This document shows positions 11,817 to 23,236 of a DNA stretch of 64,000 nucleotides, piece after piece; the stretch's first letter is position 1; every line of letters begins with the position of its first letter. A program made the translations under genes and the position numbers. The DNA comes from Ecdyonurus torrentis (taxonomy: Eukaryota > Arthropoda > Insecta > Ephemeroptera > Heptageniidae), in contig OX439133.1 of the NCBI GenBank assembly GCA_949318235.1, positions 29,837,367 through 29,901,366 on the forward strand, given 5' to 3'. Below the pieces are notes generated by a model that searched no databases, was not told the origin of the DNA, and saw nothing but the letters and a program-made list of their open reading frames with translations.

Positions 11817-12129
11817 AAAGGCGTAGAACACCTTAAACAAAAAATTTGCATATTATCCTATCAAACCTGAAAATCAACGTTGATTTGGCCGGAGTCATTA
11901 ATTTCTAATTTATTTTCCATTTACAAAATGCCACTGCCGGTCACTGACGTCACAGCTCGCCCGGTTTACGCGCGCGTGGATCAGGCGAGCTGTGACGTCA
12001 GTGACTGGCAATGGCATTTTGTGAATGGAAAACAAATTAGAAATCAATGAATCCGGCCAAATCAACGTTGATGTTCAGGTTTGTTAGGATATTACGCAAC
12101 TTTTTGGTTCAAGGTGTTCTGCGCCTTTA
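11817..12129. mobile_element. Family H palindrome (313 bp) with central CRE sites
   Basis: Ends AAAGGCGTAGAACACCTT and AAGGTGTTCTGCGCCTTT. Arms GATTTGGCCGGAGTCATT/AATGAATCCGGCCAAATC. Two TGACGTCA sites (11945 and 11993 areas) flank GGTTTACGCGCGCGTGG. Confidence 0.75.
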
Positions 12130-12226
12130 TCGAGAGCTGCAAAAAAAGTACAAGCACATACTTACTCATGGTCCTCTGGCATTACAAAATGTTTTACCAT
12201 TATTAAATAATAAATAGTATTTAGTA

Positions 12227-12388
12227 TATTGAATGATAAAGGAACAACTGTTTTGAGGCCGACTATAAGCGATTAACCTCACTTCTGCTTCCGTATCGAC
12301 GTATTGCGCATGTGTAGAAGTAGAAACGGAAGCGGATGTGAACAAAATTGATCATAGTAGGCCTCAAAACAGTTATTCCATTATAAGT
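12227..12388. mobile_element. Family D palindromic MITE
   Basis: GATAAAGGAACAACTGTTTT with GAGGCCGACTATAAGCG at the left. GTAGGCCTCAAAACAGTTAT at the right. Central TTGCGCATGTG. Confidence 0.7.
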
Positions 12389-12482
12389 CATACATAAGTA
12401 TAATATATTTAAATAAAGATTGAGATACATAAAAAGATGAAATATCAAAAGTATAGGAACACAGTCATTATTTATTAAATTT

Positions 12483-12794
12483 ATATAAGGGTCTATGCAT
12501 TCATGTTAAAGCCGACGCCATGTTGGATAACTCAATAACATGGGTAGCATAGGACAAAAAATCATTTTGCCAGTTTAAAAACACTATACAATATTTTTGA
12601 TATTATTGATGCTGTAAATATGTTGAATTAGTATCTTAAGTACATGAGAAAAAAAAACAATAACAAAAAATTAACCAATTTCCCAAAGAAAATGGGCTAA
12701 AATGAAGTTTGTCCTATGCTGAGCAATGTTATGGACTACTCCAGTATGGCCTCCAAGCGCAATAAATATGACGTCATCCGCATACACGCTATAG
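12483..12794 (-). mobile_element. Family A MITE, complete
   Basis: Same landmarks as 6691-6999: AAGCCGACGCCATGTTGGAT at the left, ATATGACGTCATCCGCATAC at the right. Its right terminus overlaps the left terminus of the next A' copy at TATA. Confidence 0.75.
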
Positions 12795-13078
12795 GGTGTG
12801 TACTCATGACGTCATTCTGAGTGCTTTTCGATGCTCTTCTTGAGCAATGAATAACATTGCTCAGCATAGGACAAACGTAGTTTTTGGCTATTTTCTTTCG
12901 AAAATTGGCTATATTTTGGTCATTTTTATTGCATACTTGAGGTAATAATTCAACCTGTTAACAGCATCAATGCTTTCCAAAAAATTGCGAAGTATTTTTA
13001 AACTGGTAAAATGTGTCATTTTCCTATACTGGCCCATGTTATTTAGTACTCACTTATGACGTCGACTTTAACATTAGT
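12790..13078 (+). mobile_element. Family A' MITE abutting the previous copy
   Basis: It starts TATAGGGTGTGTACTCATGA with CGTCA next, and contains GCTCAGCATAGGACAAAC and ACTGGCCCATGTTATTTAG. It ends TTATGACGTCGACTTTAACA. Together with 12483-12794 it forms a head-to-head pair. Confidence 0.7.
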
Positions 13079-13374
13079 ATGTATTTCATTAACCAATCTA
13101 CCATCCATTGCTCACACCTGTATATTCAAAGAATATTTTAAATAAAATTGTCTTCATGGAGTTTAAAGTAAAATAAATAACTTTTATTATTATAAATATA
13201 ATATTTATAATTGAAATTAAAAATTTTAATAATTTTATTATATTTAAATTTTATACTATAATGCTATAGATAAATAAATAATAAATAGATAATAAATTTA
13301 TTAACTTTATAAAAAAAAAATTTGTAAAAAAAATTATAAAATAATAAATTGTACAAACAATTTATTTTAAAATC
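13079..13374. other. AT-rich spacer
   Basis: Nothing beyond A/T low complexity. Confidence 0.5.
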
Positions 13375-13576
13375 TTAAGTGAGTAAGGGACCGACCTCGG
13401 CCATTTAGGCTCAAAATTTTCTCTTCAAAAATATCTGCAAGATTGCACAATGATACTTCAGCTTGAGACAATTACAAATATATATAACATTTTTTGGGGG
13501 GTTTACCGTGGAAATTAATTTCATATGATTTTTTGAAACTTTAAGCCCATAGGTCCAATGTTAATTTCAATATATA

Positions 13577-14640
13577 TATTGACTAATAAAGGAACAACAG
13601 TTTTAAGGCCGACTATAAGCGATTTCGGTCACATCCGCTTCCTTTTCTCCTTACTACGCACAGGGGCGGATCCAGGGGGGGGGCGGTGGGGGCGACCGCC
13701 CCCCCCAAACGGCCCACGTGGGTTGAAAAAAATGAGCAAAAGTTGAAAAAAATTTAGTTCAAAAAAAAAATTTTTTGCGCCTTCGGCGCAACTTTTATTG
13801 CTGGATAAGCGTTTGAATCCTGACTACAGTAAATATACAGTATAACAAAAAATAATTTTTTTAACATCCCCTAGTTGTCATGTCATCAGGGTAATATATC
13901 AGAGATATAGTTCTGTTAATACTTAATACTTGGACCTCCACGAAATATTTTGCTCACGATAAGAACTAAAAAAAAAAAAAAAAAAAAAAAACTTTAATGT
14001 AAATTTTATAATTTTTATCTCAAAATATTTTTCCATCCAAATATGAGTTTTATGTTTTACAATATCGATAATAGTTTTAAAAATTGCAAAACAATTGTTA
14101 GTAAATTGGTGTATAAAAAAAATAATAATAATAAATAAATTAATAATAATAAAATAATACACAATATTAATAATTTATTTAAATTTTGCTTTTTTTTTCA
14201 AGTTTTTCAAGTTTTTTTTTTTTTTTTTTTTTCAGTGAAATAACATTAATAATTTTACAAAGAGATGAAAATAGAAAATATTTCAGAAATCATTTGTTCA
14301 ACTTTTACTTTTTTTTTTTTTGCTTACATAAAAAAAAAAAAAAAAAAAAAAAAAACTACCAAATCAAAAATTTTGCAATTCAAGAATATTTTTTCAAAGG
14401 CATACTAATTTTGCAATATTTTCCAAAAAGGGGCGTGGCCAAATAAAATTTTTCGCCTGCGGCGCGCTACCCCCCCCCCCCCGGTCCTACATGGTTAATT
14501 TTCTAGGAAATCGCCCCCCCCAAACACAATTCCTGGATCCGCCCCTGCTACGCATGCGCAGTAAGTCGAAACGGAAGCGGATATGAACGCAATTGCTTAT
14601 AGTCAGCTTCAAAACAGTTGTTCCTTTATCAGTCAATATA
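13577..14640. mobile_element. Family D palindromic MITE, split by a hAT-like insertion
   Basis: It begins TTGACTAATAAAGGAACAAC and ends GTTGTTCCTTTATCAGTCAA. The inner arms ACATCCGCTTCC and GGAAGCGGATATGA match other D copies at 7232 and 12227. It sits in family C between TATA repeats. Confidence 0.7.
13661..14547. mobile_element. hAT-like non-autonomous element (887 bp) with 7-bp direct repeats
   Basis: Terminal inverted repeats are CAGGGGCGGATCCAGG and CCTGGATCCGCCCCTG. CTACGCA is repeated at 13654-13660 and 14548-14554, as a target-site duplication. Inside are G/C-runs, GCGCCTTCGGCGCA and GCCTGCGGCGCG, and long A/T tracts. There is no transposase frame. CAGGGGCGGATCC ends are typical of hAT miniature elements. 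Confidence 0.75.
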
Positions 14641-14773
14641 TTTTTTTGGACGGTCAAACATCATGAAATTTTTATCACAGCTACGTGTGACCCTTAGCTA
14701 AACAATGACACTAAATTTAAACGCAAAACACTTCTAGTTTTTGAGATATAAGGTCGGTACCCTACTCTCTTAA

Positions 14774-15779
14774 ATAAAGTGATAAATAAAAATATGAAAT
14801 ATTAAAAGTATAGAAACAATATTATAGAAATTATTGTTTTAATTTACTATATATATGGTCTAATATGTACTATAGTTATCGGCAGGATCTTTTTACGGCG
14901 ACGAGATTCTAACTAGAACTAACCAATCTTAGAATTTCGTCTAGTTTCCATACCACTACCTTAAACTTTTTTTTTTCACTAGAGGGGGCCGAAATAAACT
15001 GCCGATAAGTGCGGCAGTGTCGTTTTGGCTGCTTTTTTTAACAATACTATAGGAATTTCAACCTTAAGACCCTTAAGCTGCCGATAACTAGTCCAATTAC
15101 CATACAATATATTATTTCATTATAATATTACTATGCATTTAAATAGCAGTACATTTTGTTAATTTAGTATGTATTTCATTAACCATATATGGAGATCCAG
15201 ACTACCGCATCCATTACATTTGCACAACAGAAGCATTTATTTAAACAATACATTACCTTCGAGCATGCAGTTTAAATAAAATATATAATTTCTTACTTTA
15301 AATATAATATTTATTGTTAAAATTAATAATGTTAAAAAATTTAATATATTTAAGTTTCATATTAAAATACTTAATGTTATTTACAATAAATTAAAAGAAA
15401 ATGTAATATGTTTTTTGTGTAAAAACAAATATAATAATAATATTGTTACAAAAAAAACTATACATTTTAAATTTTTTTTTAAATATTAAAAAAATTATAT
15501 TATAATTATTGAGTAGTTAAAAAACGGGTGGAAATATTATGTCTGCAGATTAGACGCTACAATCACACTAATCATTTAATATTTTGCTCTCAATATGCGT
15601 AGAGCATGTATGTGTTTTTGTAAAGTATTACAAGTACATACGCGAGAACGTGCGCTCTGTTTGTTGTTGGTTGCTAATTATAGCGGACAAGACGTTCAGT
15701 CTAGCGAACACTTCAAGACGCACATATACGCCAAGTCAACTGCTAGCATTACTGACGCACATTGTTAGAGACAGAACGC
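14774..15779. other. AT-rich spacer
   Basis: CTGCCGATAA motifs at 14998 and 15077 resemble those at 11344 and 11360, so an old repeat may run here. No gene seen. Confidence 0.4.
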
Positions 15780-16101
15780 TATAGACCGGTTGCACTCATT
15801 TTTAAGAGCCGCCATTTTCTTGGTCAGGAATACATAGGCCAGCATCTAGGAAAAACGTCATTTTTTTTTTTTTTTTTTTTTTTTAATAATAAAAAAAAAA
15901 AAAAAAAAAAAGCTTCAAACCCTGATCAAAGCCTTATTTCTAGCTCCTAATAAGTTTGAAGAATATAAGAAAAAATAGTTCAGTTGAAATAAACTCTTTT
16001 TATGTGAAAAAGTAGGAGAAATGATGTTTCTCTTATGCTGGACAATGCATTAGGCACCACAAACATGGCGACAAAGCGCAGGAATGTGCAAGGGGTCTAT
16101 A
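15780..16101 (+). mobile_element. Family B MITE (TATAGACC ends)
   Basis: TATAGACCGGTTGCACTC at the left, GTGCAAGGGGTCTATA at the right. The internal GGCCAGCAT box and CTTATGCTGGACAATGCATT correspond to those at 23923 and 62219. A T-run and an A-run of about 25 each lie in the middle. Confidence 0.65.
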
Positions 16102-16405
16102 GGGTGTATCCACATGACATCATACTTATTGCACTTATATGCCATATTGGAGTAATGAATAAAATTGCTCAGCACAGGACAATCATCGTTTTTTGCCTAC
16201 TTTCTTTAGAAAATCAATTAATTTTTTTTTTTTTTTTCTCACATGCTTGAGAATCTTGCGATATTAATTCAACCTATTAACATCATCAATTGTCTTAAAA
16301 ATATTGCTTAATATTTTTAAATTGCCAAAATGAGTCATTTTCTTACTAAAACCATTGAGTGATTCAACATGGTGTTGACGTTAATATGAATGCATAGACC
16401 CTATA
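16098..16405 (+). mobile_element. Family A MITE between B and A' copies
   Basis: TATAGGGTGTATCCACATGA opens it and GAATGCATAGACCCTATA closes it. It contains GCTCAGCACAGGACAA. It shares its TATA with the B copy on the left and the A' copy on the right. Confidence 0.7.
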
Positions 16406-16810
16406 GAATGCTTGCATATAATAGGCAACGCCATATGTGAGTACTAACTTGTAAATAACATGGGCCAAGTTTACTAGTTTGAAATAGTTATTAGCTTCAT
16501 TTTTTTAGAGCTTTGATGCTGTTACTTGGTTAAATTAAATTTTCAAGTACTAGAGGGCTGTAAGCTGCAACCTCTAGTTAAACCTTAGTTATCTTTTTTT
16601 AATTGTTACAACAATCAAAATAACAACTTAACTACGGTTTAACTAGTTAGTTAGCGTTGCAGCTTACGAGGGTTATTTACATATTTACATATTTACGATA
16701 ATATTTACAAAGTATATAAATAAACAAAAGACACGTTTATTCTATGTTGAGCAATGTTATTCATTACTCGAGTATTCCGTCGAAGCGCATTCAGTATGAC
16801 GTCATGCCAA
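16402..16810 (-). mobile_element. Family A' MITE interrupted by a small palindromic element
   Basis: The left part has GCAACGCCATATGTGAGTAC and the right part CTATGTTGAGCAATGTTATT and AGTATGACGTCATGCC. The two parts are split by the element at 16553-16676. Confidence 0.6.
16553..16676. mobile_element. 124-bp palindromic MITE (GTAAGCTGCAAC ends)
   Basis: The arms GTAAGCTGCAACCTCTAGTT and AACTAGTTAGTTAGCGTTGC...TTAC pair with short gaps, and the inner arms GTTAAACC/GGTTTAAC continue the pairing. It interrupts the A' copy. Confidence 0.6.
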
Positions 16811-17038
16811 CTTTCTTGCATTTTTATTTATGAATGCGTTATATTTTTAAGAAATGTTCTTAATTTATTCAATACAAAATCCACAGACTCCACTTATAAA
16901 TTATATTCGCAATGCCAATAATTTTTATGTTACTAAGCTCTCTTTAAGTCAGATAGGACTAGATTAATATATTTTCCTTTTCTATGATGATGCACTACCC
17001 TCAAATATAAGGACCTGTTCTACATACAAACAATAGCT

Positions 17039-17353
17039 TTAAAGACGTAGAACACCTTCAACAAAAAACATGCCTAGAATATCCTAAGATAAATATCAAG
17101 GTTGATTTGACCAGAGTCATTGATTTCTAATTTATTTTCCATTCACGAAATGGCAGTTGCGGGTTTATGACGTCACAGTTTACAAGTTCAAGAGCGTGGA
17201 AACAGGTGAGCTGTGGCGTCATAAAAAGGCTGCTACCATTTTAGGTATGGAAAATAAATTAGGAATCAAGGACTTCGGCCAAATCAACCTTGATATTTAG
17301 GTATATGTTAGGATATTTCAGGCACGTTTTTGGTTCAAGGTATTCTGTCTTTA
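17039..17353. mobile_element. Family H palindrome, diverged
   Basis: AAAGACGTAGAACACCTTCA and GGTTCAAGGTATTCTGTCTT at the ends. ATGACGTCACAG survives in the left arm, while the right arm has GTGGCGTCA. Confidence 0.7.
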
Positions 17354-19135
17354 CGTTAAATGAGTAAGAATATATTTTTTTTTTTTTTTTAGTATGGTTG
17401 CATATATTGCCACAAATGAGCCATGCAATGTATATTATTATACTTGTTTTACACGTAATGTAATGCATTTTTACGTGTTTTTCTGTAATATATTGAAGAA
17501 AAAATAATAATTTTGTAACTTTTGGAAAACGTCTTCATGATACAGAAGACGTTTTCTCACTTAAAATAACATTTACTTTTGCATTATTCCTATTTTCATT
17601 TTATAAATCTCCTTGATTGAATGATTTTGAATGTTAAGTAATGACATTTATGTTATAAAGAAATTGTTTGAATGTTATTTATTTTAATATAAAAATATTA
17701 TAATAATTAAATAACAACTTCATAATTACATAAATTATAAAACATATTTTAAATATTTATAATTATAAAATAATACAATAAATATTATAACCTTATATTT
17801 TAAAAAACTTATAACTAGAAAAACCAAAAATTTCCATTGGCTTTAGATTCTAAAAATCTTAGTATGTATCTAACGAATTTACTATAAAGAAAGTCTATAA
17901 AAAGTTAATTTGAAGCCAAATATTAAATTGGGTTAAATTATTTGCATTTACGGACTGTTCCTATATAAATTATTTGTAATCCATTCCCTAATAATATATC
18001 TACTTAAAAATACTAGACAAAATCATTTATTTATATTCTAAAATGTATTTTCTAACGTTTAATTATCTTTGAGTTAATTACATTATTGTTATTAATAATG
18101 CTGTTCGTATTCAAATGGAATGCGCATTTTTTGGTGCAAGAGATCAGGGTTTACGAACAGCATTAATATAAGTCTAGTATATTTAAATTTTCTTGTTTTA
18201 TAAAAATATTCAAAATAAGCAAAAAAACAAAAACAAACAAACAAACAAACAAACAAAAGTATATTTCTCTGATAATTTTTGGAAAAAAATGTATATTAAA
18301 TTTGAAAATTCTAGCAATGTATAACTTTAAATTTGTTAACAATTATGTGGTGTTTCAATGCTGTATCTCTCTCTCTCTCTCTTTTTTTTTTTTTTTTTTT
18401 TTTTACTCATGTAAAGTTTACTTGTAATGTTGTGGTCAAGGTTTTAAGACAGGGCTGTCAAGCCCTCACAACGCCTTATTAAATTTACTTAATATTATTA
18501 TTATATAGTAACTCTTTAGATTTTTTTTTTTTTTTTCGTGTATTGTATATACTGGTAGTAAATAAGATATAGTACCGCTGATATAAAGCATTATTTTCTG
18601 GTAATCAGAACGTGTATCACAATATAAAAACGTAAGATTGTATTAAGATGACTTGAACTATTTATAAATAAGAACATAAAGTCAGTACGTCTCGTTAAAG
18701 TAAAGAAAAACTACAACAACAAAGAAAAAAAAAAGAGGTCAACAAAATAACTTACCCCTTATTAATTGTTATATAGGGACTATTTATAAAATATATTTTA
18801 GTTTATTTAATTACAATTGCTTGTTGTTATAAAAATTAGGACAAACTTCTGGTGGATTTTACTGATGCAACTTTGTAAGCTTAATTTAATTCATGACGTC
18901 ATTGGAATTCCTTGCATTTTACCTGGTGCTTGGGAGCAAATATTTAAAGAAAAGAAAGAAGAAAAAAAAAAAAAAAAAAAACTTTTCTAAGCCAGACAGT
19001 GTGAGTGTGAGTACTTACAAATTCTTCTATTTCTCTGTTCTATATTAATTGATGCTGAAATTTTTAACATTGTAATCTTTTTCACCATTTTATCGTAATT
19101 TGTGAAATTTGTGTAAAGAATAGAAGCAATAAAAT

Positions 19136-19138
<3 letters not shown>
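17354..19138. other. AT-rich sequence between family H and a family A copy
   Basis: Holds the short K copy, a CAAA run (18226-18257) and several poly-T tracts. No gene. Confidence 0.45.
18097..18164. mobile_element. Family K MITE, shortened
   Basis: AATGCTGTTCGT at the left, CGAACAGCATT at the right. ATGCGCATTTTTTGGTGCA is shared with the copy at 32482. Confidence 0.6.
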
Positions 19139-19229
<91 letters not shown>

Positions 19230-19230
19230 T
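19139..19230. repeat. (AT)n followed by (AC)n, abutting a family A copy
   Basis: About 78 bp of AT then seven AC units, running straight into the TATAGGG terminus at 19232. Confidence 0.95.
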
Positions 19231-19231
19231 A

Positions 19232-20056
19232 TATAGGGTGTATGCGGATGACGTCATATTTATTGCGCTTTGAGGCCATATTGGAGTAGTGCATAACATT
19301 GCTCAGCATAGGACAAACTTCATTTAAGCCAATTTTCTTTGGGAAATCGGTTAATTTTTTGTTATCGCTATTTTTCTCACATACTTGAGATACTAATTCA
19401 ACATATTTACAACATCAATGCTCTCAAAAATATTGCATAGTGTTTTTAAACTGGTAACAAAATAGATGACAACTCTGTTTCTTCCCAAATAAAATTCAAT
19501 AATTGCCTAAAAGTATTGCGAAACACTCAGCTTTTCAAAGTAGTAACATACAATAATGATGTATCTAAAAATTCTTTCATTCCAAGATCTACTTTAGTAT
19601 GTAATGAAAAGCAAATTGATGTATTAAATGAATCTTTTAATTATATTAAGAATGTATTCAATAATGCTTAATTTTCTTTTTCTTTCCAGTTTTATTCATT
19701 TGATATACAAATAATCTTAATTAATAATAACATATGATAAATATTTCATATATATATTACATATTATGTATAATAATATACATAAAATGTTTTAATAATA
19801 TACATAAAATGTTTATCAATATATTATATATTTATATTATTTATATATATATATGTGTGTTTTTTGTTTGTATTTTCTAAACAAATTTGTACTCTATTAC
19901 CAATGTACTGTGTGTACCGCCAATGTATTGGGCAAGTAAAATTGCCTGTTTTTGGTTAACAATAAACTAAACTAAAATGATATTTTTCCTATGTCACCCA
20001 TGTTATTGAGTTATCCAACATGGCGTCGACTTTAACATGAATGCATAGACCCTATA
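19232..20056 (+). mobile_element. Family A MITE split by a LINE insertion
   Basis: TATAGGGTGTATGCGGATGA plus CGTCA at the left, ATGAATGCATAGACCCTATA at the right. The A sequence breaks off after TTTTTAAACTGG and resumes at AAAATGATATTTTTCCTATG around the LINE fragment. It sits next to the (AT)n/(AC)n run at 19139-19230. Confidence 0.75.
19464..19975 (+). pseudogene. LINE 3' fragment inserted in an A-family element
   Basis: From about 19464 to 19671 a frame is open and ends in a TAA. It includes SQIKFNNCLKVLRN and SKNSFIPRSTLVCNEKQ. About 240 bp of AT-rich sequence follow, then a tail reading TGTACCGCCAATGTATTGGG and ending AATAAACTAAACTAAAA. The same tail motif recurs at 11460-11490, so it marks a repeated LINE family. 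The surrounding A element resumes directly after it. AAAAT-like bases at both borders could be a short target-site duplication. Confidence 0.5.
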
Positions 20057-20955
20057 TACATTTCAAAGTATATTAATAAATAAATAAATAAATAAATAAA
20101 TAACAATATTAAACATATAAGCATATGCATACAATTATTGTAAATTAACGAGCAAAAGTTATCACAAAAAAAAAAATTTAAAATGCTCTGTAAGAAGTTT
20201 ATATTATAAAGGAATAGACAAGAGAAAAACATAAGCATTTATATCACAAAACACTTGATGGGACCTACATAAATAACTTTAAATAGTTTGTCTGAAAACC
20301 CAACGGTAGCTAATTTTTCAATTTCACACCGTAGCAGTGATCAGAATTTTTGGTTTATGCAACCTGCACAGCATTGTCATACTAATTTTTGCATGTTTCT
20401 GATGTCATAAACATGAATAGTCATAGAAATTGCATACTTTATAGTATTTTCACGATGTCTCGTGGGGTTACATTAACATTCGGGTAAAAATTGTAAACAG
20501 TTTTAAAGATCCTATTTCGTGTTTATTCATTAAGAAGCACAATACATGTTTTATGTGGTCTATGGTTTTAAGCATTATATTACACAGAAACTAACATTTA
20601 ATAACATTTGTGAAATATAGAAAAAAAATGATTACTTAAAAAATACAATATTGAATATAATTTTTTATTAGTATTTATTTGTTTATTAATTTCTATTGAG
20701 TTATTTTTATTTTAAATTATTCCTTTTTAAGGCAAAGATAAAAATTTATTTATTTATTTATTTAAAAATAAAAAAAAGAGCTATATATTATATTATTATT
20801 GCATTTGAACTATTTGAAGTTCGTTATATTTTAAAAAGAAAATTCAATTTATGAGAAGTCGATAACATATCGCATGTGGCATGATTTTGAAGTTGTGTAA
20901 TTGGATCTTCAAAGTTTGATTTAAATATGTGATTAAAAAAGCAGTATAATATTAA
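20057..20955. other. AT-rich sequence with a TAAA run
   Basis: TAAA units at 20073-20102. A short stretch (20520-20580, TTTCGTGTTTATTCATTAA) is shared with 28110-28170, an unclassified repeat. Confidence 0.4.
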
Positions 20956-21230
20956 GATGGTGTTGCGAGTATATCACGATTCTACTTTTAGCGTGTTTCC
21001 TTACTTTCACACATCTACGTTTATCGCGATAGCCATAAAAACACGTATCTACATTTATCGCGACAGCAGGTAAAAACATTTCTACACCTGTTTTCCTATG
21101 TAGAAATGTTTTTACCTGTGGTCGCGATAAATGTAGATACGCGTTTTTATGTCTATCGCGATAAACGTAGATGCGTGAAAGTAAGGAAACACGCTAAAAG
21201 TAGAATCATGGTTTAGCCGCAACACCATCT
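20956..21230. mobile_element. Family J palindrome (275 bp)
   Basis: AGATGGTGTTGCG and CGCAACACCATCT at the ends. Arms of about 125 bp pair with few mismatches (CGTGTTTCCTTACTTTCAC with GTGAAAGTAAGGAAACACG; TAAAAACATTTCTAC with GTAGAAATGTTTTTA). Confidence 0.8.
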
Positions 21231-21309
21231 AGTAGTTGATATCTGACAAAATTTACGGCGAAGAAGTAATATAGTAATGCTGAAAATGTTATATTATTGA
21301 GTATATGCA

Positions 21310-21345
21310 TATTATGCATTCATGTTAAAATCAACGTCATATACA
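21310..21345 (+). mobile_element. Family A terminal scrap
   Basis: CATTCATGTTAAAATCAACG plus TCAT matches the CGACGCCAT end of family A. No other part is recognisable. Confidence 0.3.
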
Positions 21346-22249
21346 CATATGATGTATCATGATGAACACTTTTACGTATACATGGAAGTTTTTTTATTGC
21401 ACATTTTACCACTTTATAATATTGAATTTTTTGCTTCAAAATTGTTCAAACACAATAAATTGCACATCAACATTACGCAAAAAGCACAACTATTCAAAAA
21501 ATATTCAGGACGTGAACAAGCCCCCAGTGAAAGGAATAAGATGAAAAATGTGTGGAAATGTGACTCCAAATGAGGGTCTGGGTTCTACCAGAAATTTCAG
21601 TTTCTCAAAGATGAATTTATTAATATGGATCAAAAATAACATTTTATTACCATATTTGAAAGGTCAGCAATGAGAACTTGAAATTTCTGGTGGAACCCAG
21701 ACTCTCTTTTAGAGTCAACTTTGAGCACATTTTTCACCTCGTTCTTTTAAATGAGGCTCGTTCACATCCTAAATAGTAATGCAATCCTAAATACGTTTTG
21801 AGTTGTGCTTTTAAATTTATGATGGTGTGCGTTTTAACGTGTTTTAACAATTCAGAAGCAAGAAATTCAAATTTTATAACTATCAATTTAACATCGTAAG
21901 CCCTATACAAGGCCAAAATTAACATAAAACTAATGATGACCTTTGCCAGTTATCAACCTGATGACCCTTGAAGTGAAGCTGACTTTTTCACGAAGAAAAT
22001 AGCCGAAAAAAAGACGTGTGTCGTGCGTGTATCCTATATGTTAAACAATATTGTATTGTTCAATGTTTCAGTATGCGATGAGAAATTATAATTAATTTGA
22101 AATATTTCATCCTTTGAAAGAATAAAGCTAAAAGAGAATATTTAAATTCAAAGTTGTTTCAATTAAAACTGATTTATTTTAATATTTATACACTGAGAAA
22201 ACAAATGTTTACTCACAACGCAAATGTAATAATTTTACAGTGTGCAATA
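21346..22249. other. Inverted-repeat-like sequence, unclassified
   Basis: Two stretches face each other: 21440-21600 and 21680-21860 (GGTTCTACCAGAAATTTCAG against TGAAATTTCTGGTGGAACCC-type sequence; TCAAACACAATAAATTGCAC against a matching GTGCGTTTTAACGTGTTTT). It is probably an old palindromic element of about 500 bp. The short frames in it are not genes. Confidence 0.5.
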
Positions 22250-22600
22250 GCATTTAAGTGTGTAAGCACTGAATAGAATGGGCCAAGATATGAAAAATTA
22301 CACATTTCACCAGAACTTCTAAAATACTTTGCAATATTTTGGAGAGCATTAATGTCGTTTGCAACTTGTAATGGGCTTACAAGTGTGAATGAAAAATAAT
22401 AAAAATTATTGAGGTGAGACATTGCTATAGTGTCGTAGGCTCTAACTGGATAACCGTGGCGGGTGTTGTTCTTCTTCTGTTCATGAAGTTTTGCGTCCGA
22501 CGTTAGGCTCAGGTGAGCAGATGCACACAAAAACGTCGGACGAGCATAATATGATATTCTTACTCCAGTATGGCCTCCAAGTGCATTAAATATGACGTTA
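22250..22600 (-). mobile_element. Family A' MITE, diverged and interrupted
   Basis: It contains AAGCACTGAATAGAATGGGC, CAATATTTTGGAGAGCATTA and, at the right, ACTCCAGTATGGCCTCCAAG with ATATGACGTTATG. About 150 bp of unrelated sequence lie between 22400 and 22555. Confidence 0.5.
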
Positions 22601-22693
22601 TGATAATAATATCATGAAATAATAATAAAGTCGGTTAAAATAAATAAAATATTGTATACAGAACTTTTATTGCATTCCTAATAGTCTAGTCTG

Positions 22694-22697
<4 letters not shown>

Positions 22698-22743
<46 letters not shown>
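22698..22743. repeat. (AT)n microsatellite
   Basis: About 22 AT units. Confidence 0.9.
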
Positions 22744-22747
<4 letters not shown>

Positions 22748-23236
22748 GAAGATAGCGTGGAAGATTTATTATAAAATTATTATATTTCTAACACTATAAA
22801 ATAGTATTAAATAGTGTTTTAATATTAAAACACTTTAAAATTTTGCTGACATAGCAAAAAAATAATTATTAATGTAATAAAATTTTGTAAATTTTTATTT
22901 AGTTTTTTTTTAACAGAATAAAATTATATATACTTTTAAATTAAATATATTTTGATTAATTTTTAATAAATTTAAAATAAAATATCTATTTATAATATTA
23001 TGAAGCTTTAAAATTTATTATTTATTAGCTAAATGTGCAAGCACAATTCACAATATAATGCATCTCTTTGAAATGGTGGTTTTTATATAGAGAAAATGAA
23101 AAGTTGTTTTAGAAATTACGAAACTGTAAAATTCTTTCTTCAGTATTATCACAATTTGGTAATAGTAGCTGGTGAGCAGTTTAAATAGAAAAAATAAAGG
23201 GTAACAGAAATTAACAGGTGAGGAAGAAGAAATTTA

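Larger units (their letters stand above)
13375..14773 (-). mobile_element. Family C MITE carrying two nested insertions
   Basis: The left end is TTAAGTGAGTAAGGGACC and the right end is GTCGGTACCCTACTCTCTTAA-like. The C sequence is split at about 13577 and 14640 by a D element, which itself contains a hAT-like element. Joined by eye, the C part alone is about 340 bp, the family length. Confidence 0.7.

Noticed and set aside
15780..16810. CRISPR-like array of repeated units
   Set aside because: The repeats are adjoining transposons of about 300 bp with unequal spacing. This is eukaryotic DNA.
22213..22530. 105-codon frame on the minus strand
   Set aside because: It overlaps an A' MITE (CAATATTTTGGAGAGCATTA and neighbours) and has no known product. 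Other A' copies do not keep it open.
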